A DNA stretch of 64,000 nt from Oegoconia quadripuncta (GCA_949316235.1 OX438753.1:21074801-21138800), one strand, 5' to 3'; positions 31,196 through 42,750 are shown, counted from the stretch's first letter. Numbers and translations are program-made. Notes: generated by a model not told the origin, from the letters alone.

Positions 31196-32937
31196 TATAT
31201 GTAAAATGTACAGATTGTCTATGTTCATCTCGCTCACATTGTGTGTATATAATAACTGGGATGGGTTGGGATGGTAGTCCGGCAGTCGGCTTCGAATCAA
31301 CGGACCGCAAATTTGTCGGAACTGCCAATGAAATCGGATTACCAGGAGTCCGTGGCAAGGGAGAGCTAACGAGCCGAATCAACATTAGCAGACGTCAATG
31401 GCGCCTTCAGGCTTGAATTAAAGCTATGAAATATAGAAAGGTGTATATTTTTAACACCCGACGAATGTGACGGAATGACGGAATCGTCTGTGTGTGTGTG
31501 TCGCCAGTTTCGTACTTGCTCGTCACAGTATGCTGACTTAGAAGAAATACTTTTTGTTGTTTGATTAATAGTTTTCAACGTAAAGAATAGTATTTCAGTT
31601 TTTCCATTATTACTCATTAGTTTTCCTTTTAACCTCGTTATATATTACTGCGGACTCTAACAAAAATTATCACTTTAAGCTTAATATTTATCTAAACGAA
31701 TCCCTCAATCGATAAACTGTTTAAGGTAACCTGTAATGTTGAACGACCTATCTAACGATATCCAAAATAAAAAAATCATCCCCACTTTACTTGTGGGTGA
31801 CGTATTTTTTAAAGATTTTATTTTAGTACTAGTACTAATTTTACTACTTGTTGACTACGGTACCCTAAAAATTAAACAATTTCAAATGATGATTTTATCC
31901 TACGAAATAAAATCTTTTGATTATGAACGGATTTGGTCGAAATAGTCCATAGATAGAAATACATTAAAATAGAAAATAGGATGCTTTTTCAAAACAAATT
32001 ACACGCAAGCGGCCGGTTTTCCAGTTAGCTATAAAATTTGAGCAGCCCGTGACTAACCGCAAAATACATTTGAATTTACAAGCTAATTTGGTCTATCCAC
32101 AAACAGGATCACCATTTTGTAATTAGATACGGCATAGTATACGCTCAACATTCCATAGTTTTCCCTGGCACAATAAATCCGACCTGGTGAATGATTGCCC
32201 TCCGAAATGACGTGACATTTTGCCAGGATCTTATTTTCATTTTCCTTCAACACGACTAAGCTTGGGTGTTAGGTATTACATTTTTTGTTTGTTCATTTAT
32301 TTTGACACAATTTATAATAAAATAGGCGTATTATGTATGGATGTATGGTGTACGATGGAAAGTGTGAGAAGGACATCGAAAGAAGAAGAAGATTGAGTAT
32401 TTATTCATGGACAGTTGTCTGCAAATATTGAAAAAGTAAGAATGTGTATTGATAATGAATGGGTTACGCGTCAAATGTATGCTTATCAAATCAGGTCCCC
32501 ATTCCAGCATAGGTTATAGTCGAAAGGAAAAACGACTACAAAGCTGATTTTCTCGATCTCATTGCGTTTCAAAAGGATGGTGTGAAACTTCCAAGTATAG
32601 ACATGGGAGAGGCCTTGGCTCATCAGTGGGACAAGATAGGTTGATAAAAGAAATGCACCCGTGCGATGCTGGAGCAGTCGCTAGTTAGAAATAAAGACAT
32701 ATCTTTTCCCTTATTATCCTAAGCGGTGTCAACATGTATTTTCGAATGGTTCTTTGATGGCCTTTAACGGCGTCAAAATGAGAAGCTTCAATTCACCACT
32801 CCCAAGGGTACAGTCGTATTTATCATTACGAATTCGTGATTAGTACCACTCACTTAATTCGAAGCTGTGAAAGCTGGCTATAGGTTGGTATTTAGGGGTC
32901 GCACAGACGGGCTACTCTCCAATATTTTATATACGTA
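31196..32937. other. Unassigned; small LINE-F tail and K-like start inside
   Basis: 31455 (ACACCCGACGAATGTGACGG) resembles K-related starts; 31895-31925 (TCCTACGAAATAAAATCTTT) resembles a LINE-F tail. Overlapping frames at 31161-31416 on both strands have no recognised domain. Confidence 0.4.
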
Positions 32938-33160
32938 AAGTCACGACCTTTATCCCAAATAAGATGGTCAGATATATCCACAACTATAGCGTTGAAAATC
33001 AACATCCATCGATTATAAAGAAATGCATAAGTGACAGCGGGTGAACCCATCGTTAAAAAGTACAAGTCTATAGGTGTTTTTTTGTTGGAAAGTCCCTTAG
33101 TCGCCCTTTACGATACCCACGGGAAGAGTTGGGTGGGTTCTATTCATTTTACTGCGAAAA
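32938..33160 (-). repeat. Family X repeat
   Basis: CACGACCTTTATCCCAAATA to AGTCCCTTAGTCGCCCTTTA then CGATACCCACGGGAAGAG, the reverse of 24690-24990. Confidence 0.75.
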
Positions 33161-33567
33161 TATTTTTTTTTGTTTGTGATAATGTAGTTGGTGGTTACGT
33201 CGAGGACGGGGGGTCCAGTAGGTACCTAAGACTAATTGTCTATAGTGATGTTGCACGAACAAGGCCCTTTAATAATGAACAAGCGTATATAATACATCGT
33301 ATTAGGGTATATATTAATTTAAAGGCGAATTGGTGCTAATTTTAATTAATTTTAATTTAATAAATATAACTACTCGTATAAAAAGTCCCTCTTTCGAACA
33401 CAACACATCCATAACGAGGTTGGTTCGACAGAGGGCGCTTTAAATTTCCGTCTGATTATCGTAAGATCCCAATTAAAATTTATATGAATATATTTGGTAT
33501 TTATAATAATGTTTAAAATATTGTTTAATAATTTATAATTATAACTTGCAATAATAAGTTGTTGTTT

Positions 33568-33870
33568 TGTTAGTCGAACATGCGATGTTTGTCACGTGGT
33601 GGGTTGATAGAGGGGGCCGCTGGACATGCATTCGGTTTTAAGCGGCGCACGAGGCATTCAGTGTCCAAGTCTCGTTAGTGAAGGTGGTTAAAGTGAATAT
33701 TATATAAGTGCAGTGAAGGATCAGTGAGGAATAAGGTTGTACATTGTTTCTTATAATTTGAACTGATTTAATTATGGTGTTATGGTGTGTGTTTGTAACT
33801 GGCTAGAAACTTAAGTATTGGGCCAATAAAACGAATATGTTAATTATATCACGTTTTTTATCTTACGACA
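33568..33870 (+). mobile_element. Possible solo LTR
   Basis: It starts TGTTAGTCGAACATGC and ends TATCTTACGACA. Inside are an initiator-like CATTCAGTGTCC and, 3', CCAATAAAACG. No matching 5-bp flanks were found (TGTTT and GACCC), and there is no second copy in the window. Confidence 0.3.
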
Positions 33871-34530
33871 GACCCCTCCTTTTATAATCGGTATTGGCGT
33901 CTATGTTGCAGTAAACCATTACGCTACGGTTAAACACCGAAATAAGGCCAGGTTATCAATATACTACAAGTTCATAGCAGAACGTTGCTTGTTGTAATAC
34001 TACAAAAATAAATCAATTTCATTCAAATTAATTCATTGAGAGCGTTTTCACCGTAAGGGAAAAAATAGGGCATATTAGGTAAGTGAATTAGAAGTTATTG
34101 GCATAGGCAGTTTAGTTTTGTTGTTAACCGACTTGGATGATTGTTTTTTTTTGTTTCAAAGGGTTTATCACCAGCGTGGTCCCATATATTTGGTTAAAAT
34201 CTGATGATGTATTCCACCGAATACATCAGTTACTTCAGTTAGGTTCCACTTTCTATCACCATAGACTGAAGTCGGTTATTTTGCTAATTTTTGGCGGTAC
34301 AATTATTTCTAGCATTTTTGCTAATTCAAAATTATAGACATCTCATAAATTTTTGGCTGAAATTGAAGCTTGAAAAACTGATGGTCGGTGGGGCATTAAG
34401 GTTAAGGCGGTCAACCGTCTCGAATTCTGCGGGACTGTCCCGATATTGTAATTGTAATTGCATTGGAATCATTAGTAAACAAGTCCCGCAAAACGTCTAA
34501 TGCGTCCGGGATGTCCAGCATTCCTAACTG
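33871..34530. other. Unassigned sequence
   Basis: Short frames only, without domains. Confidence 0.4.
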
Positions 34531-34535
34531 TGTTT

Positions 34536-34700
34536 ATTTATTGAAAAGAAAGAAAGAAAGAAACTATTTATTCGCCACTTCGACACATATACAACAATTT
34601 TTACGCAAGAAAAATAACAGAACACTCAGATAAGTGTCGCAGCAGCGAAAGGGAAACGACTCAGCTATATGCTGAGCTTATAAGAGCTCAGCGCTGGTTT
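34536..34700 (-). mobile_element. Retroelement 3' end with (GAAA)n tail
   Basis: GAAAGAAAGAAAGAAAC followed by TATTTATTCGCCACTTCG looks like a reversed poly-A-signal end with a TTTC tail. The family is not identified. Confidence 0.45.
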
Positions 34701-34960
34701 ACTGTCGCACCCAGCAAAGCACGCAACGCAGCACGCAAAAAAATCAATCTTGTTGATAGTTGATTTCAAAAATGCATAATTTTTTTTATATTTATTATGT
34801 GATTTTAGGACAACCATTCCAACCTCCATTATCTCGTGGCTCCCACAAAAAATACGCATAAATGGTCAAATGTCCCGTATTGACTTTCCATAGAGTTGGC
34901 CACCTTAATTAATTGCAAGGAGTACAGTACAAAACAATAAAATGCAATACAGTACGACAC

Positions 34961-34990
34961 AACGCAACGCAACGCAACGCAACGCAACGC
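34961..34990. repeat. (AACGC)6 microsatellite
   Basis: Six exact units, flanked by degenerate AACAC and AATAC units that lead into a reverse LINE-Y tail. Confidence 0.95.
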
Positions 34991-35100
34991 AACACAATAC
35001 AATACAAATACTCTTTAATGCGCAAAATATTTACAATAATATTTGATGATAACAATAGAACACAATTAGGCGGTCTTATCACTAAAACCGATCTCTTCCA
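34991..35100 (-). mobile_element. LINE-Y 3' end
   Basis: ATACTCTTTAATGCGCAAAA to AGGCGGTCTTATCACTAAAA and CGATCTCTTCCAG, the reverse of the LINE-Y 3' UTR. Confidence 0.75.
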
Positions 35101-35274
35101 GACAAAACACAGCTATGGGACAGCTATGGTACAGTAGTAATATAATGTAATAGAAGTCCCTATGTCATGCATGAGTGTCCGATGATGACATAGGTACGGT
35201 GTTCGGACAAACCTGTAGATCTTTGTAACATTTTAGATAAATAAATAAATACAAATTCAAATACAAATGTATTC

Positions 35275-35400
35275 TGTAGTGCATTGTAGGATGTCCACTC
35301 ACAATGTGGACTGACGACCTGATAAATTCACGGGAATTCGCTGGATGCAGACCGCTCTGGAATTATCATAAAATGATGATAATTTTTATATGTGCAAGTC
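35275..35400 (+). pseudogene. RTE-like LINE C-terminus fragment
   Basis: Frames read TMWTDDL-like then KFTGIRWMQTALELS, with a stop and shift between them, ending ATGATGAT. 35401-35911 is unassigned apart from an X-like CCACCAAAAAACAT at 35900. Confidence 0.6.
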
Positions 35401-35911
35401 TAAAACTTCATCACTTTCCCGATCGTTAAAAAACCGAACCCCAATTTATCTCATAAATAAGACGTCCGCAAGCAAACCGAATACCAAACGTGCCCAACTG
35501 GACATCGAATCCGCGACTTTGTTATGTAATGAACGTATTTACATTGTGTCACTGAGGCGATAATTTATTTTTTTATATAGTCCTTGTCTCTTTCATTAAG
35601 CAAATGCATAGAGAGTTCTCTGTTTTCGAATGATCACAAATGTATGCGCAACGAGTACTCGTAGGATAAATTTGTCAGACGTTGCCAAGTCTGGAGCGAG
35701 CCTTAATCGCCCCATCGCGTGACCCGCTCTGACGCTTCAATTAACAAAATGGATAATCCCGACTAGGCGACAAACTTATAATTCAGGATTAACGAATGCC
35801 CGACACGTCTCGAAACTAATAATTGTCAAGTTTATTTCGCTTTTGATTGCAATAATAATAACAGTAATTTATCATAATCACTGTTTAATTGGGATTATCC
35901 ACCAAAAAACA

Positions 35912-36170
35912 TGTAAGGTCGCGGGTTCGATCCCCAGCGGGGTACATGTTTAAGTACTCGGTTTGGTTGGTGATAGGGCATTTTAAATGTCCACCTGGCT
36001 AGCTACCAACATCTTATCTAAATCTGCCGCCAAGCAGCAATGATAAGATAGCCAGTCCCCCAAATGAATTGGGGTTTCCGGGTCAGTACGCTGCCACCCT
36101 CGACCTCATCTTCACTTAACATCAGGTGTGATTGAGGTCAAGTACGAACCCGTCGTGCATAAAAAAAAAA
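35912..36170 (+). mobile_element. SINE-A, 5' truncated
   Basis: It begins at AAGGTCGCGGGTTCGATCCC (B box) and ends GTCGTGCATAAAAAAAAAA. X-like sequence on both sides suggests insertion into an X copy. Confidence 0.93.
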
Positions 36171-36384
36171 TCCCAAACGATAATATTTGGGATATCTCTG
36201 ACTTTATGTTATGACTGTAGATGCTAACGTCTAGTATTCTCTGGGCGTTACAGTCAGGTCACGCGAGTGACCTAAGACTCCTACGTCATCGATCAATATC
36301 TTTTTAGTCCAGTAAAATACGTCATTTTTGTGGTGTAACTTCTTAAAGTAAGTACCTGATTTTCTGTAAAATGATAGAGTGCCC

Positions 36385-36540
36385 ATCAGTAAAAGAATGT
36401 TTTCTAACAATTCTGCAGCTTGCTTTAAGTATAGTATAGGCATTTAATTATAAAACCTACAATATTAAATTAAAGATACCACTGTGAACTTCATTGCGTT
36501 GTAGAAGAAGCTAATATCTCCTAAAACAATTTTCAAAAAA
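36385..36540 (+). repeat. Family Z repeat
   Basis: GCTTGCTTTAAGTATAGTAT through ACTTCATTGCGTTGTAG resembles 57965-58110 in the same orientation. Class unknown. Confidence 0.6.
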
Positions 36541-36642
36541 AAAAAATCAATGCCTTCTTTTCTAAAAATAGTCGTGATATTTGCCATCAATGAAATTTTT
36601 AATAAATATTAAGAAGTAATTGATCGTATTTTTTTGCAAATA

Positions 36643-36987
36643 GTTTTTTTTTATGCACAACGGGTTAGCACTTGACATCACATCTGATGTTAAGTGAAGA
36701 TGAAGCCGAAAGTGGAAGCGTACAGACCCGGGAACCCCATCCTATTTGGAGGACTGGCTATTTTATCTCTTGACAACCGGAACACAGCAATGCTATTAAC
36801 ATTGCTGTTTAGCGACAGATTTAGATAAGACGGTGGTAGTTAGCCAGGCGGAAATTTAAAATGCCCTACCACCAACCAAACCGAGTACTAAACATGTACC
36901 CCGCTGGGGATCGATCCCGCGACCTCCGAATCGTAAACTCAATGTTGTTTACGAATCGAATCCGCGATTAAGCCACGGGGAGGTTAA
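36643..36987 (-). mobile_element. SINE-A, full length
   Basis: Reverse, T-run to GCCACGGGGAGGTTAAA. An extra GAATCGAATCCGCGA sits between the B-box and A-box regions. Confidence 0.92.
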
Positions 36988-37649
36988 AGTTCGAAATATA
37001 TTCTCCCAGACATAATGAAATTCACAGTTGTAATTTTAATCTAATTTATTCCATGCAACTTTGTAAAAGGTATAGCTCTGTACTACCCTTCGAGTTACGA
37101 TGTAATAAGGGATCCGCCTAGGTCAGTCCTATGGGGAGTCAGGTCGAGTGTATTCGAGCAACCGAACATTGACTAGGAACTGGCCTCGACCTGGGACGGG
37201 GAATTTAACTTATTCTCTTTAAGAGGGATTATAAAGGCAATCCCCATAAGGTTCAGATAGACACACTCTATAATAGCACGCTACAAAGCATGTTTATGAC
37301 AATATTAAATACGTTCGAAAAAATTATTTCTCCATTCCCGATAAATAGTGACAAGTCTTAAATTTGAGAAATAAGGACAAGTTGACTACCGTAATTGGTT
37401 CAAACTAAGCACAGTTAGCACATCATTTAAGGGACAGTGTATACTCTTTTATAACCTTATACTCGAAAATATAATTAATCTGAGAAAAAAATTAAAGATC
37501 ATGTCAATTCTTACGACATTAGCAAAAACAAAATTACAATTTTGTCTAACTTTATTAGTAATAATAACATTAAATTATAATAGTGTAACTATCTGTGTAT
37601 ACTTGTGGCGTTGCTTTATGTGTGTTTCGTTGTTTTGTTTTAGATTGGA
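36988..37649. other. Unassigned sequence
   Basis: 37080-37230 is less AT-rich but shows no recognised domain. A 74-codon frame at 37501-37725 is AT-driven and overlaps the W repeat. Confidence 0.4.
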
Positions 37650-37766
37650 TCAACTTCAACTGGTGTATGTAAATAAATTAACCACATTAAAAATCTGTCA
37701 ACCGGTTATCTGCAATGTCCCATGACTGACTTGATGCTGGCAGAATCCTAAAAAGGAAAGTCATTA
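37650..37766 (-). repeat. Family W repeat, interrupted copy
   Basis: GATGCTGGCAGAATCCTAAA then AAGGAAAGTCATTA, the reverse of 384-495. It resumes at 38723 with TACTTAAAAGAATTGAATTA. Confidence 0.75.
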
Positions 37767-38722
37767 GAGGAAAGTAACCAAATATGGAATACCGTTTTCT
37801 TTTTTAGGCATAAATAAAACATATTTAAATAAATCAACAACTTTTATTCGTAATTATAAACAATATATTCGCGCTCTAAATAGTAACAGTCTAGTTTTAT
37901 ATTTATTAATTACAAGTACTGTGAATTCTCAAAATCAAAATCAACATAAAGGTATCTAATAATGGAATAGGTACCCCAAATGTGGATCACTATAGAAACT
38001 ATCAAAAATCAACCTTCTATGAGTATCTCTATGAACTTTATCAGTCAAATGTAAAAAGGAAGTAGTTCTTCTTCCTAACGTAGTGGTTGCAGCTTCTTCT
38101 GGAGGCAGTTTCTTTTTCTGGCATAAGCGAAGCCAAATAGATCAGTATAGGTAACAAATAGATAGATACATCAAAGTGATTTTTATATAACCCATTTTTT
38201 TATCTCTCAACCATTTTTATAGCCTCTGCCATATAATCTGTATTCCAATCTTTTCGTTTTGCTTTTGTTTTAAAAAAAAAACAAGATCAAACTCAAAATA
38301 CTTAGTTGGATGGGATAGTCCATATTTGGACCCCATGAACTGTCCATATTTGGGATTTCTAAATAATTTAAACTTATATCGTATTTTTCAAATTTCAATT
38401 AAATATTGCAATAATATGCCTCAAAACTATCAAACAAACATTTATACAATACATAGAGGCAATAAATATAATAATATTTGCTATTATAATACGAAAAATA
38501 CTTAATATTTACGTATCTGAATAAGTTTTCTGACAGCAAACAAAACAAAACTGTCTCACCATGGGCAAGGCAATCGCTGGACTCACACGTCGAATCCTGT
38601 ACGCATGTATAGGTATAGATAGACATAAACGATTACTAATTATTACGTGTAGAAGTCTTTGTGTACACGAAATACCGGTATTCCAAATTAGGGATACTAT
38701 TCCATATTTGGTTACTTCCCTC
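37767..38722 (-). mobile_element. pogo/Tigger-like non-autonomous element
   Basis: 956 bp with terminal inverted repeats of about 24 bp (GAGGAAAGTAACCAAATATG, one mismatch) and TA at both ends (37765-37766, 38723-38724). The motif CCATATTTGG recurs inside near both ends and at about 38320 and 38345. A reverse-strand remnant of a pogo-type N-terminus supports the class. Most of the transposase is missing. Confidence 0.8.
38060..38262 (-). pseudogene. pogo-like transposase N-terminal remnant
   Basis: Reverse frames read KAKRKDWNTDYMAEAIKMVE, a shift, KKMGYIKITL, a stop, then KLPPEEAATTTLGRRTTSF. The order (psq-type helix with W and M-A-A-I, K-M-G-Y, then P-E-E-A-A, L-G-R) is that of pogo/Tigger transposases. 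There is one frameshift and at least two stops, and no DDE domain. Confidence 0.65.
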
Positions 38723-38854
38723 TACTTAAAAGAATTGAATTACAAAATTAGCGACTAGCTGAATGACAATCACGTTTGGTGTACTTCGACCAGTTCCCAA
38801 AAAGTATAAAATTGTATTAGTTGTATACTTTTCATTTGAAAATGAAGGACAAAA

Positions 38855-39045
38855 ATGATCCTGCGGTTCTCTTGCGCCGCTTCTTTTACCACAGATGATT
38901 TCTCTTTCCGAAGCGGTAGTAGCTTGGACATACTGACTCACAGGTAAAAATAAGCCCTTTTATTATTTCCAGGAGATTTAAATTGATATTCGACAAATGA
39001 TATCATGTAATTTACGTTGAAATAAATGCTTAAAGTTTGAAGTTC
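38855..39045 (+). repeat. Family Q (LINE 3' end)
   Basis: TCCTGCGGTTCTCTTGCGCC, then CCGAAGCGGTAGTAGCTTGG and ACGTTGAAATAAATGCTTAA. Four copies in the window (also 16842, 49541, 59371). The reverse 71-codon frame over it is not a gene. Confidence 0.75.
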
Positions 39046-39309
39046 TGAGATTAAGCAAACATACTCTTGACCTGTTTACTTAGCTAGCAATAAGCATGCT
39101 AGTTTTAAGCATACTCCTGGATGAGCATGCTTTTAAGGAAACAATCCGTACATTTGCTATATCTTATACGCGAACAACTATGAATGTGACGGGACTGATC
39201 TGAATAAAATCATCGTTTTGTTCGCAATGCAGTACATCCAAGAAGTTATGTCATCATGGAAGAAAACGAGAAGAAAAAGCAAGAAATTTAGGTCTGTGAT
39301 TGGATCACC

Positions 39310-39480
39310 CTAGCGAGAGGGTTAGGAACTTCACATGCCTTAGGATTTTTATTTCTCAGGCATGCAGGTTTCCTCACGATCTTTTCCTTTACCATTTAAA
39401 TGCAGTCGGATAAATGCTATTAATGTAATTTAATTAAATTAAATTTAAAAATTCAACTCAACAGTCACCGACGCTCACAC
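39310..39480 (-). mobile_element. SINE-B fragment
   Basis: AACTTCACATGCCTTAGGAT to CAGTCACCGACGCTC. The 3' end and most of the tRNA-like head are lost. Confidence 0.8.
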
Positions 39481-39581
39481 TCACATTCGTACAGAATTTT
39501 TCCATCAAGACAATTGCAGTTGATATGCCTATATTTATTTTTAACTATTGTTATTACTTTTTTCGAACCAACGAATTATAT

Positions 39582-39804
39582 GACGACCGATTGGTGTGTA
39601 GATAGTGACCCTGTCAGCGAAACTAACGGTTGCGGGTTCGAATCTCGCGAGGGGTAAATGTATATGTGATGAATCCGAGCATTTATTCCTTAGTCATGGA
39701 TGTTTATATAATTATTTAGGTATGTTTATCCTTTATCTAGTATCCATAGTACAAGCATTGCTTAGTTTGGGATTAGATGATTGATGTAAGTGTCCGAAAT
39801 ATTA
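39582..39804 (+). mobile_element. SINE-D, full length
   Basis: GACGACCGATTGGTGTGTAG to GTGTCCGAAATATT; B box GGTTCGAATCTC. Confidence 0.93.
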
Positions 39805-40250
39805 AAATTGATAATAGTAACATGTCCTTAAATTATCAGTTTGCTTTACAACCCCTCTTAAAAGTATCTCTGTTCCAAAGTATCAGTTTGTTCACCGCAA
39901 CATACAGTTCCTCAATACCGGTAAATAAAGTGTGAAATTGAGTGAACAAATGTTTTTCAGATTTTCTTCAATTGAAATAATACCAATGTCACAGGAAAAG
40001 CTAAAAATTGGCGGCAGTTGAGCTTTAAATATCTCAAACAAAGAACGTCGAATAAACGATCGAATATACCGTTTTATGTCTGTCGAAATCAGGCATTGAG
40101 CTCACACAATGCACTAGCGTTGTCTAAAAATCGACTATCGATTCACGAATTGCATTCACCACTAGTGACAATATCGATGTCTGCTACCGATTTATATTTG
40201 TCATATTCCAATTTCTAAAGCAATCGCGCTATTTTACACAGGTATTATTT
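39805..40250. other. Unassigned sequence
   Basis: No feature recognised; a 66-codon frame at 40018 has no domain. Confidence 0.4.
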
Positions 40251-40278
40251 TTACCCGGCAGCTCCAAAAAGGAGGGTT
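40251..40278 (+). repeat. Family K repeat, 5' part (outer layer of a nest)
   Basis: TTACCCGGCAGCTCCAAAAA then GGAGGGTT. It continues at 41006 as GAGGGTTATGTTTTTCGAG. Confidence 0.8.
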
Positions 40279-40312
40279 TTTTTTATTTTTTTTTATGAGA
40301 AGGCGGCAAGCA

Positions 40313-40467
40313 TTACTTACAACCTTGGGATCTTCAAGTCTAGAGTGAATAGGCATTTACTGGGTGCGCGTGATGCACCTTCGGCTACATCGTCACTTTC
40401 CATCAGGTGAGATTGTGGCCAAACGCGAATCCAGTTTTTAATAAAAAAAAAAAAAAAAAAAAAAAAA
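40313..40467 (+). mobile_element. LINE-N 3' end, nested, with a 25-A tail
   Basis: It encodes YNLGIFKSRVNRHLLGARDA to a TGA at 40408, then a short 3' UTR and a 25-nt A-run. GCA flanks it (40310-40312, 40468-40470). It sits inside LINE-H and is therefore the youngest layer. Confidence 0.85.
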
Positions 40468-40470
40468 GCA

Positions 40471-40974
40471 TCACCGCCGCCCATGGACACCCGCAACACC
40501 AAAAGGGTCACAGATGCGTTGCCGGCCTTTGAGGAAGTTTCTTGAGAAACGTACAGTGGTAGACTTCCACTCATCCAGGTGATGTGGATGGAAATTTAAT
40601 TTTCGGTGAGAAGTGTATCGGTTAAATTGAGCAGCGGGTATTAGCTCGAACAGTTCTTCAGAACACTCCCCATGAAATATGCGATAGAGAATGCAGAGGG
40701 ACGCGACGTCTCTTCGCAACGCCAGGGGATCGCCGACAATTCGGACTGCGCGACGTTGAACGCGGTCAAAAGGAAGAAGCTGGTACTGAGGTGCCCCAGC
40801 CCATAGGTGAGAACAATACTCCACGTGCGGCCGAACTTGCGCCTTATATAGTTGGAGGCGGTGAGCCGGCGTGAAGTAACGAGCCGCTCTACTGAGGACT
40901 CCTAACTTTTTGGAGGCCAACTTGGTCTTATCCTCCAGATGACCGCGGAATTGAACGTTACTAGAGATGTGCAC
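40471..40974 (-). pseudogene. LINE-H ORF2 C-terminus with a joined deletion
   Basis: About 167 residues: [79 protein letters not shown], then [20 protein letters not shown]. Compared with 55780-56072, about 35 residues (PRTT... to ...TF) between two FL motifs are missing and the frame is kept. No ATG: the frame opens at a GTG just after a stop. Thumb and tail of a CR1/jockey-like reverse transcriptase. Confidence 0.85.
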
Positions 40975-41005
40975 TCAGAGAATCCCGAATCCGAGAATCC
41001 GAGAA

Positions 41006-41080
41006 GAGGGTTATGTTTTTCGAGTCTATATGATTTCTATGTTATCTCCTGTAACCTAAACGGTTTTACCGATTTTGACC
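41006..41080 (+). repeat. Family K repeat, 3' part
   Basis: GAGGGTTATGTTTTTCGAGT to ACGGTTTTACCGATTTTGAC, continuing 40251-40278. Confidence 0.7.
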
Positions 41081-41189
41081 ATACCGTGCTGCGAAGTGTT
41101 AAATAGTTTTTACATCATGTATTTACATTAAGTTCAGGTTAAGATAAGATAGCTGGTTCATGAAAAATTCAAGGTGCCCGGGAGAGAAA

Positions 41190-41285
41190 TGAGCCGTAAA
41201 AAATGTAATATTAATATTAATAGTGACGTTTTCAAGTGACAATTTTATCCTATGAAATAAAATATTTTGATTTGATTTGATTTAG
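41190..41285 (+). mobile_element. LINE-F 3' end
   Basis: AATAGTGACGTTTTCAAGTG then ACAATTTTATCC and ATTTTGATTTGATTTGATTT. 41286-41999 after it is unassigned. Confidence 0.8.
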
Positions 41286-41999
41286 TTATATTATACAATT
41301 TCGACCATATTAAAAATACCGATCCCTCCAATATTACTAAACTAAGGAAATTCGAATTGAAAGAATCTCGATACTACTACGGTTAACATAGTGAAATATG
41401 GACTTTAGTTACATCAACACAACACCTACACCGTTTGCGAAACTAACTTAAGATCCGCCGATAGTATCGATTCGTAATCGATATTTTTGGCAACCCTATT
41501 ATATGTAGAACGACAGGGCGCCGAAAGCTGTAGTCGCATTTCAAATTAGTGCATTCAACCAGTCAACCAGAAGGCTGGCTGTCCGACCGACCGCTTGCCA
41601 CACCATTTGCTTTTCAACGATTCCGACACACTAGCTACACGAAAATTCATTCAACATTCATTAATCAGCTTTAACGGTTAGCCAGTGTAAGCAAACATGA
41701 TCTAATTGTATATTTTGTCTCTAATTGTACGAGTAGAACAGCATCTATCCGTCTCTTTGAATGAATGAGGGCAGAAGAATACTTTCCAGAAGTTTAATGC
41801 GTCAAAAAAAGGCGTGGAGCCGTTGCTGCTGCTATCTCTAAGACATTAGTTTGAGAACCCGTGGCTTTAATAAATTCATACTAAATTATGTGTCGGTACT
41901 TAGCAATCAGTTGTGAATCTCAATTCTGGCGGAATAATTGTTGTCTCAATTTTTGCAAGCTAATTCACATATTTATTTATTTGTTCACGCCTGTTTCCT

Positions 42000-42160
42000 G
42001 TTGGGGTAGGCAGAAACTGTTGATTTCCACTTGCAACGATCTTGACATACTACTTGCTTGCACCTGACCTTTTGTGAGTACGTCAGTCACTTGATTGACG
42101 TAAGTCGTTCTTGGTCGACCTTTACCGACCCTTCCATTCACGCTTTCGTTATAAATTGCT
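42000..42160 (-). mobile_element. LINE-R 3' part, copy 1
   Basis: TTGGGGTAGGCAGAAACTGT, TTGCAACGATCTTGACATAC and CGACCTTTACCGACCC. It repeats at 42280. Confidence 0.7.
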
Positions 42161-42279
42161 TTCGTTAATCCGCATTCACTGATTCAGTATATATGCCCAA
42201 AATAAAAATATTTTTGTTCAACTACGTTCGACCTTATTGTATGTGTGTGACTAGAGTTACAAATAAGTAATACAGATAT

Positions 42280-42600
42280 ACATGCTCACGCCTATTTCCC
42301 GTTGGGGTAGGCAGATACTATTGATTTCAAATTGCAACGACCCTGTTTTACTACTTTTGCTTCTTTCACCCTCATCAAATGCTTCATGACGCTTGTCGGT
42401 TGGTGGTTGACCGCACCTGACCTTTTGTGAATACGTCAGTCACTTGATTGACGTACGTCGTTCTTGGTCAACCTTTACCGACCTTTCACTCATTCCTTCA
42501 ATATGTTCAAACCACCTTAACATACCTTATTCACCAAGTCATCTTGCACTCCACACCTTTCTTTAATCACACAATTCCTTAATCTATCATTCGAAATTCA
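42280..42600 (-). mobile_element. LINE-R 3' part, copy 2
   Basis: The same blocks as 42000-42160 but longer: ATATGTTCAAACCACCTTAA (reverse of the LRWF.H motif region) and AATCTATCATTCGAA. The two copies share the same odd order (CACCTGACCTTTTGTGA) and lie head to tail. Confidence 0.7.
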
Positions 42601-42744
42601 CTATGAGACTTTACATATATATTATATTTATATACATATATATATATATAGTATACTTTAGATATACTATAATTATTAATAAAGTCGTATACACACGTGG
42701 CACAATTGCACCGACCGTGAGCCCGCTCATAGTGAATTTCGAAT
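42589..42744. repeat. 19-bp inverted repeat around AT-rich DNA
   Basis: ATTCGAAATTCACTATGAG (42589-42607) and its exact complement at 42726-42744. The interior is largely TA repeats. Confidence 0.9.
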
Positions 42745-42748
42745 ATAC

Positions 42749-42750
42749 AC

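Larger units (their letters stand above)
40279..41005 (-). mobile_element. LINE-H, 5'-truncated, containing a nested LINE-N
   Basis: Flanked by GAGGGTT (40272-40278 and 41006-41012) inside a K repeat. The T-run at 40279 onward is its poly-A tail. Its 3' UTR is split at 40310 by LINE-N (40313-40467). Confidence 0.85.
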
